NCBI GenBank assembly: GCA_020634795.1
Contig: JACKAZ010000006.1
Location: 186,001-250,000, forward strand
DNA from: Ardenticatenales bacterium
Lineage (GTDB): Bacteria; Chloroflexota; Anaerolineae; Ardenticatenales; Ardenticatenaceae
Direction of reading: 5' to 3'
Length of the DNA: 64,000 nt
This document shows positions 23,001 to 30,357 of the stretch, piece after piece. Positions within the stretch are counted from its first letter, which is position 1. Each line of letters opens with the position of its first letter. The notes below the pieces were generated by a model. That model was not told the DNA's origin. It made no database searches and saw only the letters and a program-made list of their open reading frames with translations. Both the position numbers and the translations under genes were made by a program.

Positions 23001-24134
23001 ATGCCCACCCTACCCGCCGATCCCGCCGCGCTGCACGCGGCGTTGCAGCGTTGGTTCCGCGACCATCGCCGCGATATGCCGTGGGTTGACGCGCCAACGC
23101 CTTACGCCATCTGGATCGCGGTCGTGATGCTGCAACAGACCCAGTTGGTGACCGTCGCGCCCTATTTCCAGCGCTGGATGCAGCGGTTTCCCCATGTAGA
23201 GGCGCTGGCCGAGGCCGCGTTGGACGATGTGTTGAAGCAGTGGCAGGGCCTCGGCTACTATGCCCGTGCGCGGAATATCCATCGGGCGGCGCGGCAGCTC
23301 GTTGCGGAACATGGGGGGGCGCTGCCCCGCGAAGCCGAGGCCTTGATGACGTTGCCCGGCATTGGTCGTTACAGTGCGGGGGCCATCGCCTCCATCGCCT
23401 TCGGCAAGCGGGCTGCGGCGCTGGATGGCAACCTAAAGCGAATCTTCGCCCGCCTGACGCTGCTGGAAAGGTCGATCAACAGCAGCGCGGGCGATCGTGA
23501 ATTGTGGCAAATCGCCGAGGCGCTGCTGCCCACCGCCGCGCAGGCGGGCGATTGGAACGAGGCGTTGATGGATCTGGGGGCGCTGGTCTGCACCAGCCGC
23601 AACCCCCACTGTGGCGCATGCCCGTTCCAACCCCATTGCCTCGCCTTTGCCCACGGCCTTCAAGACGAGCTGCCGCGCCGCAAGGCCAGCAAAGCGCGCC
23701 CTCATTACATCGTGACGGCGGGCGTGATCTGGGACGCAGCGGGCGACCAACTGCTGGTGGCGCAGCGGCCCACCGAGGGCATGCTGGGTGGCCTGTGGGA
23801 GTTTCCGGGGGGCAAGCAAGAAACGGGCGAGACGTTGCAAGCGGCGCTCCGACGGGAGTTGCGCGAAGAGATGGCGATTGAAGTCGCGGTGGGCGACGAG
23901 TTGGTCGTGATCGACCATGCTTACACCCATTTCAGCATCACGCTCCACGCTTTCCACTGCACCCACATCGGGGGGGAGCCGCAGCGGCTGGGCGTGGCCG
24001 ACTTTCGATGGCTTCACCCCGACGAATTGGCACAGTTGGCATGGCCCAGCACCGACCAGCGCATCCTCGAAGCGCTCCTCAGCGAAAAGCGGAACGGCAA
24101 CGCAGAGCGAGTCACGCAGAGCCAAGAAAATTAG
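23001..24134 (+). CDS. mutY: MutY-family A/G-specific adenine glycosylase homologue lacking the catalytic Glu, with intact Nudix-like box
   Basis: 377-aa protein with the MutY layout: helix-hairpin-helix glycosylase (LPGIGRYSAGAI at 118-129), Asp142 in ALDGNLKR, an Fe4S4 loop (Cys197, Cys204, Cys207, Cys213) and a C-terminal Nudix-fold domain. In the motif that reads W-x-S-E-V-M-L-Q-Q-T in MutY, this protein has W-I-A-V-V-M-L-Q-Q-T, so the base-activating Glu (E37 in E. coli) is Val41 (codon GTC, two changes from Glu). The Nudix box GGKQETGETLQAALRRELREE (about 272-292) is nearly complete, though MutY C-domains usually lack it. Loss or change of adenine excision is inferred; the role may have shifted. 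Confidence 0.9.
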   Translation: MPTLPADPAALHAALQRWFRDHRRDMPWVDAPTPYAIWIAVVMLQQTQLVTVAPYFQRWMQRFPHVEALAEAALDDVLKQWQGLGYYARARNIHRAARQLVAEHGGALPREAEALMTLPGIGRYSAGAIASIAFGKRAAALDGNLKRIFARLTLLERSINSSAGDRELWQIAEALLPTAAQAGDWNEALMDLGALVCTSRNPHCGACPFQPHCLAFAHGLQDELPRRKASKARPHYIVTAGVIWDAAGDQLLVAQRPTEGMLGGLWEFPGGKQETGETLQAALRRELREEMAIEVAVGDELVVIDHAYTHFSITLHAFHCTHIGGEPQRLGVADFRWLHPDELAQLAWPSTDQRILEALLSEKRNGNAERVTQSQEN

Positions 24135-24146
24135 CGTCACTCCAAC

Positions 24147-24182
24147 ACTCATCAAACTCATCAAACTCATCAAACTCACCCA
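24147..24182. repeat. 9-bp tandem repeat abutting a start codon
   Basis: Three perfect ACTCATCAA units (24147-24173) plus a degenerate ACTCACCCA whose last A is the A of the next gene's ATG. Same 9-mer family as at 57833 and 59385. Confidence 0.85.
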
Positions 24183-24901
24183 TGCACCTCATCCTCTTCG
24201 ACATTGACGGAACCCTGCTGAACGCGGATGGGGCGGGGCGGGCCGCGATGGTACGCACCTTAGATGCTTTCGTCGGCCACCATGATGCGTTAGACGGTTT
24301 TGCGTTTGGTGGCAAGTTGGATTGGACGATCTGGCGCGCCCTGTTGGCGGCGGAGGGGTACAGCGCCGCTGAGGTCGATGCCCAGTTACCCCAGCTTTAC
24401 CGGCGCTATGTGGCGGAGCTGGTCTTTTTGTTGTCGGCGCCGAACGGGCCTCGGCCTCGGCCCTTGCCGGGGGTGGTGGCACTGCTGTCGGCGCTGGAAA
24501 GGCGTGCGGACGTGCAGCTCGCGCTCGTGACGGGCAACGCGGAAGCGGGGGCGTGGCTGAAACTGGCACGTGCGGGCTTGCAACGCTTTTTCCACGTGGG
24601 GGCCTTTGGCAACGAAGCGTTGGAACGCACGGCCCTGCCGCCGCTGGCCGTGCGGCGGGCCGAAGCATGGTGGGGGCAGCGCTTCGATCCGGCGCAGATC
24701 ACCGTGGTCGGCGACACGGCGAACGACATCGCCTCTGCACGGCCACTCGGCGCACGCACCGTGGCGGTGGCCACGGGCAGCGCCACGGCTGCTGCCTTGC
24801 ATCAACACGCCGCCGACGCCGTGCTGCCCGATTTTACGGCGCTCGATCGCACGTTAGCGGCGCTGGGGCTTGGCAGCGGGCCGCTCGCCGTTGAGCGATG
24901 A
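24182..24901 (+). CDS. HAD family hydrolase (phosphoglycolate phosphatase-like)
   Basis: 239-aa phosphatase of the haloacid dehalogenase superfamily. Seen: motif I FDIDGTLL at 5-12 with the nucleophile Asp, a helical cap domain to about 95, motif II LVTGNAEAG near 117, and motif IV VVGDTANDIASA with acidic residues near 180. Substrate not predictable. Start ATG 24182 is set by motif I, although the frame is open further upstream through the repeat. 34 nt before the PF10136 gene, so likely co-transcribed. Confidence 0.88.
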   Translation: MHLILFDIDGTLLNADGAGRAAMVRTLDAFVGHHDALDGFAFGGKLDWTIWRALLAAEGYSAAEVDAQLPQLYRRYVAELVFLLSAPNGPRPRPLPGVVALLSALERRADVQLALVTGNAEAGAWLKLARAGLQRFFHVGAFGNEALERTALPPLAVRRAEAWWGQRFDPAQITVVGDTANDIASARPLGARTVAVATGSATAAALHQHAADAVLPDFTALDRTLAALGLGSGPLAVER

Positions 24902-24935
24902 GCGTCCAACAATCGCAACATGGATAAGTTGGGGC

Positions 24936-26906
24936 ATGACTACTCTTGATTCATGGCTGATCGAGCTGGCAGACATTGATAATGATTTGGCGCTGCTTAC
25001 GGCGCTCTTCGATTGGCTGCGGCCCGATGACGCCAGCCAAGTCGCTGCTGTTCAGGCCAAGGTGCAACAGTTGACCACGGCACTGGCCGCGCAGCCAGCG
25101 CTGGCAGCACAGATACGTGGCCGCGTGCGTGCTTTGCTGGTCAACCTGCGCTTCCTGCCGCTCTACAGCGGAACCGGTATCCTGCCCCGACGCAACTTCG
25201 CCAGTGAGCTTTGGCATCGGATCTATAACTATATTCTACCGAAGCCGTCGATCATCTTCAGTGCCAAGAATCTGCTGCAAGCGATCTTCCACCAGCGAAC
25301 GGATTACCTCTGGGTGAACGGTCTGCCGGACGAAAGCTGGCTGCAGCTCTACCACTTACTCGTGGCCGAAGCGGGGGACAGAAGCGTAGAGATCCACCTG
25401 TGGGGCGAAATCCTCTACGCGCTCGAAATGCTGTCGATCTGGTTGGCGGCGGAAGAGATGGACGAAGAACTGTTACGGCTCGATCCGTCGATCGCTGAAT
25501 TCGATTCGAGCTTCATCGCGCAAGAGCGGGAGATCAGCGGGGTCGTTGCCGCTCTTCGCGGCCACCTACACGGCGATGGCCCCCTCTCCCGCGATGCGGA
25601 TGCGGCCCATGCGCGGGTCATGTTGCAGCAGTGCGCCGATCAACTCAAACGCTTTGGCCAGTTCGCCCTCAATAAGGGCAGTGATCTCAATCTTACCTAT
25701 CTGCTCGAACGGCTTGAGCAAACCCTGGCGCGGATTCAATCCCTGCTCGATATCGTGACGGCAGAGGATAGCGCGACCCTCTGCCAGCGCGGCTTGGCCC
25801 TGTTCCGGCAACTGGTCGCCCAGCAACGGGCCGAACGTAGCGTCAAGAGTCTGATCCGGCAGACGAGCTACCTCTTCGCCAAGAGCATCACCAACCACGC
25901 CAGCCGAACGGGCGAACATTACGTCACCGAGAACAGTCGTGAGTATCTCACGATGTTGAAGCACGGCTTGGGCGGCGGTGTGTTCATCGCGATCATGGCG
26001 CTGATCAAGATCTGGATCACGTCCCTAGGGCTATCGATGGGCTGGACGACGCTCTGGGTGAGTTTGAACTATGGCCTAGGCTTCGTGATCATCCATCTCT
26101 TTCACTTTACGGTGGCCACCAAACAGCCCGCGATGACGGCCTCTTACATCGCCGAACAGTTGGAACATGCCCGCCACGGCATGGCCGACAGCAGCGATTT
26201 GGCCCATTTGTTGGTGCAGGTCTGGCGGTCGCAGTTCGCGGCCATTTTGGGCAACGTCGCGGCGGCGCTGCCGGTGGCCCTGCTGCTGGGCTTTGCGTTC
26301 GATGGGCTGACGGGCAACGGCGTGATGAGCACGGGCAAGGCGGCGAGCCTGATGCAAGAACAAAACGCCTTCAGCAGCTTGGCGCTCTTTTACGCCGCCA
26401 TCGCGGGTCTCTGGCTTTTCGTCTCGGGGCTGGTGGCGGGCTACTACGACAATCGCGCACTTTACCGCGATCTGCCCGCCCGCCTCCGCCAACACCCCCT
26501 GCTGCAGCGACTGATGTCCCAACCGATGCGCGACCGCTTCGCCACCTATATCGGCGAGCATTATGGGGCGCTCCACGGTAACTTCTTCTTCGGCGTCATG
26601 TTGGGCGTGACGGCCTACGTCGGCTATCTGCTCAACCTCCCGTTAGACATCCGCCACGTGGCCTTCTCCGTCTCCAACGTCGGCTTCTCTTCAACCGTCC
26701 TCTTTCCTCAACTGTGGGTGTTCGTGGAATTTATCCTTTTTGCACTGCTGATCGGCGTCGTCAATCTGACGGTCAGCTTCTGGCTCGCGCTTAACGTGGC
26801 GCTGCGGGCACGGCGCATCCGTATGGGAAGCGCACGGGCCTTGGCCGATGCCTTCTGGCAAGAAGTGCGCCAACGTCCCCGCGATCTTTTCCTGCCGCCG
26901 GATTGA
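24936..26906 (+). CDS. Membrane protein of the 'site-specific recombinase' family (PF10136-like)
   Basis: 656-aa protein. The first 350 residues are helical and soluble-looking; the middle has the conserved stretch TSYLFAKSITNHASRTGEHY (about 329-348), then about six to seven transmembrane helices to residue 630 and a basic C-terminus. This conserved His/Arg/Glu segment and layout match the family named after Neisseria Gcr. The name 'recombinase' is doubtful for a polytopic membrane protein without recombinase motifs; real function unknown. ATG 24936 has a weak GGGG upstream. Confidence 0.75.
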   Translation: MTTLDSWLIELADIDNDLALLTALFDWLRPDDASQVAAVQAKVQQLTTALAAQPALAAQIRGRVRALLVNLRFLPLYSGTGILPRRNFASELWHRIYNYILPKPSIIFSAKNLLQAIFHQRTDYLWVNGLPDESWLQLYHLLVAEAGDRSVEIHLWGEILYALEMLSIWLAAEEMDEELLRLDPSIAEFDSSFIAQEREISGVVAALRGHLHGDGPLSRDADAAHARVMLQQCADQLKRFGQFALNKGSDLNLTYLLERLEQTLARIQSLLDIVTAEDSATLCQRGLALFRQLVAQQRAERSVKSLIRQTSYLFAKSITNHASRTGEHYVTENSREYLTMLKHGLGGGVFIAIMALIKIWITSLGLSMGWTTLWVSLNYGLGFVIIHLFHFTVATKQPAMTASYIAEQLEHARHGMADSSDLAHLLVQVWRSQFAAILGNVAAALPVALLLGFAFDGLTGNGVMSTGKAASLMQEQNAFSSLALFYAAIAGLWLFVSGLVAGYYDNRALYRDLPARLRQHPLLQRLMSQPMRDRFATYIGEHYGALHGNFFFGVMLGVTAYVGYLLNLPLDIRHVAFSVSNVGFSSTVLFPQLWVFVEFILFALLIGVVNLTVSFWLALNVALRARRIRMGSARALADAFWQEVRQRPRDLFLPPD

Positions 26907-27090
26907 GGAGGGTGAATGGCGGTTTGTCTCTGAACGTCTGTCGCTTCGATCTCGGATGGGGTTCGGACGCTCTACGAGTGGCGACTGGCGAACGGCGCAT
27001 GGGGATGGTGGGCCGTGTTTCGACCCACTGCTTTTGCGGATAGCGCGGTCGATGGGATGGGTGTGGGGGGATCGAGAATCGGATTACATC

Positions 27091-27120
27091 GCAACCTCAT
27101 TGATAAGCCCATGAGGTTGC
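27091..27120. repeat. 10-bp perfect inverted repeat upstream of the binding-protein operon
   Basis: GCAACCTCAT (27091-27100) is exactly complementary to ATGAGGTTGC (27111-27120) across a 10-nt loop. It could terminate upstream transcription or bind a regulator; no T-tract follows. Confidence 0.5.
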
Positions 27121-27230
27121 AACGCCCCACACCCATACACCCCCACATTCATTCCCCCGCCAAACACTCTCATTCCCTCTCAACTCGCGGGAAAGGGGGC
27201 AAAAGTCGGTACAAATCGCTCTCTGATCGT

Positions 27231-27239
27231 GCTATGATG
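27231..27239 (+). promoter_or_regulatory. Extended -10 promoter of the 27.3-32.0 kb operon
   Basis: TGCTATGAT (TGN plus a one-mismatch -10) lies 79 nt before the first start codon; no clear -35. Confidence 0.45.
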
Positions 27240-27317
27240 TGGGCCTTGTGCCATTTATCACAAACAGAGTACGGCCATCCGTCATGGGGCGGCATGGTTC
27301 GTTCAGAGAGGATTGCT

Positions 27318-28415
27318 ATGAACCGTCAACGATTTTTTGCTTTGCTGCTGACCTTGCTGCTCGTGGTGGGCTGCAACGCCACCGCCACGAACAACGCAGA
27401 CGAGCCAGCGCCCGACAGCGCAACCCCCACGGTCGGCGATGAGAGTACCTCGGAAGAGACGCCGGCCGACAGCGAGTTGACCGCGGTCCGCGTGGGAATC
27501 GTCCCTGTGACGATCTATGCGCCCTTCTACATTGCGCTCGACAAGGGGTATTTCGCCGAAGAGGGCCTTGATGTTGAACTGGTGCCGGTCGAGGGCGGTA
27601 CCGAGAATGTCGTTCAGCTTGCCGCAGGCAACTTCGAGTTTGCGGGCGGCGGGGTCGGTGCCGGACTGTGGAACGCTGCCGAACGGGGCGTCGAGTTCGA
27701 AATCATCGCGCCGCTGCACACCGAACGACCGCCGCTGACCAGCCCCTTCGTCGTCAGCAAAGCCCGTTACGAAAGCGGCGAGTTGACGAGCATGAGCGAC
27801 CTTGCGGGGCTGACCGTATCCACCAACGCCAAGGGCGCAGCGACCGAATATTGGCTTTACAAAGCGCTGGAACAGGGGGGGCTTGGCTTCGAGGATGTGA
27901 CCGTGACCGGCGTTGGCTTCCGCGAGGTGGCGGCGGCGCTCGAAAGCGGTACGCTCGATGGCGCGATCTTGGGCGAGCCGCTGGTGACGCTGGCCGAGCA
28001 AGAGGGCTTGGTGGCGCGGCTGAGCGAAGATTTCATCGACGACTTCACCTCCACCGTGGTTTACGTCAACAAGGAATGGGCCGCGGCCAACCCGACGCTG
28101 GTCGAAGGCTTCGTCCGCGCCTATCTGCGCGGTGCCCGCGACCTGAACGGCGACGCCTGGTTCGACGAAGCGAATCTGGCGATCATCGAGGCCAACACCG
28201 GCGTCCCCGCCGCCATCGTCGCCAACGCCAACCGCTCCTACCACGACCCCAACGGCGATGTGCCGGTCGAAGATATCGCCATTCTGCAGGAATTCTTCAA
28301 ATCCCAAGGCGAATTGAGCTATGACGAGCTGCTCGATATCGCGCCTTATGTCAACACCAGCTACGCCGAAGCGGCGGTCGAATCGCTCGGTGGCCGCGTG
28401 GCGTGGGAAAAATAA
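27318..28415 (+). CDS. NMT1/SsuA-type ABC transporter substrate-binding lipoprotein
   Basis: 365-aa periplasmic-type binding protein. Seen: a signal peptide with lipobox LVVGC (Cys20), a disordered Thr/Asp/Glu-rich linker (about 25-55), then the NMT1 (PF09084) fold: VGIVPVTIYAPFYIALDKGYFAEEGLDVELVP in sequence, GGTENVVQLAAGNFEFA, and the C-lobe hinge DGAILGEPLV. This class binds sulfonates, nitriles, pyrimidine precursors or other small aromatics. Start ATG 27318 follows AGAGAGGATT. It heads an operon with an ABC ATPase and a permease-MenA fusion, so the ligand may be an aromatic quinone precursor (inference). Confidence 0.85.
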   Translation: MNRQRFFALLLTLLLVVGCNATATNNADEPAPDSATPTVGDESTSEETPADSELTAVRVGIVPVTIYAPFYIALDKGYFAEEGLDVELVPVEGGTENVVQLAAGNFEFAGGGVGAGLWNAAERGVEFEIIAPLHTERPPLTSPFVVSKARYESGELTSMSDLAGLTVSTNAKGAATEYWLYKALEQGGLGFEDVTVTGVGFREVAAALESGTLDGAILGEPLVTLAEQEGLVARLSEDFIDDFTSTVVYVNKEWAAANPTLVEGFVRAYLRGARDLNGDAWFDEANLAIIEANTGVPAAIVANANRSYHDPNGDVPVEDIAILQEFFKSQGELSYDELLDIAPYVNTSYAEAAVESLGGRVAWEK

Positions 28416-28422
28416 TTATAGC

Positions 28423-28490
28423 GAATGGAGAATGGAAAATGGCCACATTGCCTTTCCATTGCATTGGCAATGATTTTCCATTCTCCATTC
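28423..28490. repeat. Long hairpin built from heptamer repeats
   Basis: An 18-bp arm at 28423-28440 is exactly complementary to 28473-28490, and an inner CATTGCC/GGCAATG pair (28446-28452, 28466-28472) extends the stem with one 5-nt bulge. The arms are GAATGGA/CCATTCT heptamers. It begins 7 nt after the binding-protein stop, so it may attenuate or stabilise the operon mRNA. Related text recurs at about 46540-46610 and 63137. Confidence 0.8.
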
Positions 28491-28513
28491 TCCATGAGAA
28501 CCGAGCAACATTT

Positions 28514-29239
28514 ATGACAACAATTCACGTATCCTTCACCCTGCCCAGCGGCCAGCGCTTCGCGGGCGCGGTGCCAGCCCATGATGTGGTCCATTTGGCG
28601 TTGGACAGGCTGTTGCCCGACGAAATACGGGCGGGCCATCATCTGCGCCTCTTCAAGGGGGATGATCTGATCTTCCCCGACATGTTCCTGCAGGAGATCG
28701 TCGACCATTATGGGGATGCCGACTTCGCCCTGGAGGCGATTCCGCTCGATCTGTCGACCGAGCGCCCCTTCACCAACTTCGGCGTCGATCACCTGGCGGT
28801 GGCGTTGGAGGACCGTGACGCGGCCCGTCGCTTCTTCAGCGAGGGGCTGGGGATGCACATCGCCCGTGACGACGAGCATATCACGGTGGTGACCACGGGC
28901 AATACGGCGCTCTTCCTCTTCGATTTCGACCCGGATGCTCCGCTGGCACCGCCCGCGCCCAGTCGCATCCACCACCTCGGCCTCGTGGTCGACGACCTGG
29001 AAGCGGCCGCGGCCCACTTACATCGTCAGTTTCCCGACTTTCTGGGTCACGGCACCCTGCTGGAACGGGCGGAGCGGCTCAGCCTCTACGGCCATGTGCA
29101 ATTTGGGTCGATTTCCTTTATGATACAGCTCAGCCAAATCAAGGCGCCCTATCGCGGTCTGACCACCGAGCCGGCCCGCCAAGCCGCCGACGAACTCTAC
29201 GACTACGCCAGCCGCGACTACGGCATCCGACTCGGATAG
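28514..29239 (+). CDS. VOC (glyoxalase/dioxygenase superfamily) protein with N-terminal extension
   Basis: 241-aa protein. Residues about 85-200 form a VOC domain (NFGVDHLAVALEDRDAARRFFSEGLGM, then RIHHLGLVVDDLEAAAAHL), with paired beta-alpha-beta-beta-beta modules and candidate metal ligands His (DHLAV), Glu/Asp and His (HHLGL). Residues 1-80 are a separate beta-grasp-looking module (IHVSFTLPSGQRFAG ... HHLRLFKGDDLIF). VOC proteins include extradiol and hydroxyphenylpyruvate-type dioxygenases and isomerases. Within this operon it might modify the imported aromatic compound. Start ATG 28514 lies just past the hairpin. Confidence 0.75.
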   Translation: MTTIHVSFTLPSGQRFAGAVPAHDVVHLALDRLLPDEIRAGHHLRLFKGDDLIFPDMFLQEIVDHYGDADFALEAIPLDLSTERPFTNFGVDHLAVALEDRDAARRFFSEGLGMHIARDDEHITVVTTGNTALFLFDFDPDAPLAPPAPSRIHHLGLVVDDLEAAAAHLHRQFPDFLGHGTLLERAERLSLYGHVQFGSISFMIQLSQIKAPYRGLTTEPARQAADELYDYASRDYGIRLG

Positions 29240-29377
29240 AGATAGAGAAATCAGTGTAGGAGCGTTGCCTCATCGTGGTAGCTCTCTATCTCTATCTCCC
29301 TTCTCTATCTGTCAGCCAGGACCAGACAACCCAGCTTCCTTTTCATCCGCCCACCGCAACCCCGAAAGGCCCCACTC

Positions 29378-29563
29378 ATGCCCGACCAACCACGCCGACC
29401 GAACATCATCATCATGGGCATCGCGATTCTGGTGGCAGCGCTGGTGCCACGTCTGTTGGGGCTGGATGAAAGCTTCTTCGAGCGAATGGCCTACGGGCTT
29501 TTCTTCGGCCTGCTGGCAATCTGGATCATGAACTTTCTCTATGATCGGATCAGCCGCGGCTGA
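29378..29563 (+). CDS. 61-aa single-pass membrane protein
   Basis: Small protein with one or two hydrophobic segments (NIIIMGIAILVAALVPRLLG and MAYGLFFGLLAIWIMNFLY), flanked by basic residues. AAAGG precedes ATG 29378. Its stop TGA overlaps the ATPase ATG by 1 nt, so it is translationally coupled to the transporter and is probably a real subunit or membrane accessory. No family recognised. Confidence 0.65.
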   Translation: MPDQPRRPNIIIMGIAILVAALVPRLLGLDESFFERMAYGLFFGLLAIWIMNFLYDRISRG

Positions 29564-30354
29564 TGAGCATTATCGCGGCCGAGGGGCTGACGAAGCAGTT
29601 CGTGGGGCCAGAAGGCGGACAGATCGATGCGCTCGGCCCGCTCGACCTGTCGGTGACCGAGGGCGAATTTGTCTGCATCGTGGGGCCAAGCGGCTGTGGC
29701 AAGAGCACCTTTCTGCGGCTGGTGGCGGGGCTGGAGCAGGCGAGCGGCGGGTCGTTGCAGCTCGACCGTTCGGCGGCGGGCGACCGCCCCTTCGAGAGCA
29801 TGGTCTTTCAGGGCGATTCGACCTTCCCGTGGATGACGGTCTTCGACAATGTGGGGTACGGATTGCAGGTGCGCGGCGCGTCGGAGCGGCGCATCAATCG
29901 GACGGTGGAGGCGATGTTGCAACTGGTGGGGCTGAACGCCTTTGCCGAGGCCTACCCTTTCCAGCTTTCGGGCGGCATGCGACAGCGGGTGGCGCTGGCC
30001 CGCGCTCTGGCCAACGACCCCGCCGTGCTGTTGATGGACGAGCCATTCGGCGCACTCGACGCGCAGAACCGCATCCTGCTGCAAGAGGAGTTGCTCCGCA
30101 TCTGGGATGATACGGACAAGACGGTGCTCTTCGTCACCCATTCCATCGACGAAGCGCTGCTGCTGGCCGACCGGGTGCTGCTGATGAGTGCCGCGCCCGG
30201 GCGGATTCTGGCCGAATTTCACGTGCCCTTCGAGCGGCCCCGCCAGCTCTTCGAGCTGAAACGGGAGCGCCAATTTGGCGAGATGGCCCACACGATTTGG
30301 CAACTGCTGCGCGACGAGGTCAATGCGGCGCGGGCGCAGCGTGAGGTGGGCTGA
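29563..30354 (+). CDS. ABC transporter ATP-binding protein (SsuB/TauB type)
   Basis: 263-aa ATPase driving the uptake system. Seen: Walker A GPSGCGKST near 44-52, Q-loop FQGDSTFPWMTVFDNV, signature LSGGMRQRVALARAL near 134-148, Walker B VLLMDEPFGALD and switch His in FVTHSIDEALLLADRV. These match the nitrate/sulfonate/taurine subfamily, consistent with the NMT1-type binding protein. Overlaps the 61-aa gene and lies 3 nt before the permease-MenA gene. Confidence 0.93.
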   Translation: MSIIAAEGLTKQFVGPEGGQIDALGPLDLSVTEGEFVCIVGPSGCGKSTFLRLVAGLEQASGGSLQLDRSAAGDRPFESMVFQGDSTFPWMTVFDNVGYGLQVRGASERRINRTVEAMLQLVGLNAFAEAYPFQLSGGMRQRVALARALANDPAVLLMDEPFGALDAQNRILLQEELLRIWDDTDKTVLFVTHSIDEALLLADRVLLMSAAPGRILAEFHVPFERPRQLFELKRERQFGEMAHTIWQLLRDEVNAARAQREVG

Positions 30355-30357
30355 GCG

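Larger units (their letters stand above)
26907..27317. other. Intergenic region with a heptamer run, a hairpin and a promoter
   Basis: 411 nt ahead of the binding-protein operon. It holds GTGGCGA/CTGGCGA/ACGGCGC heptamers (26978-26998), a perfect 10-bp inverted repeat and an extended -10 (both listed separately). No gene or known riboswitch is recognised. Confidence 0.5.

Noticed and set aside
24936..26906. Active site-specific recombinase
   Set aside because: No tyrosine or serine recombinase motifs and many membrane helices; only the family name suggests recombination.
26907..27317. TPP or other riboswitch before the NMT1-type gene
   Set aside because: No CTGAGA/thi-box or other known aptamer core was found; only a simple inverted repeat.
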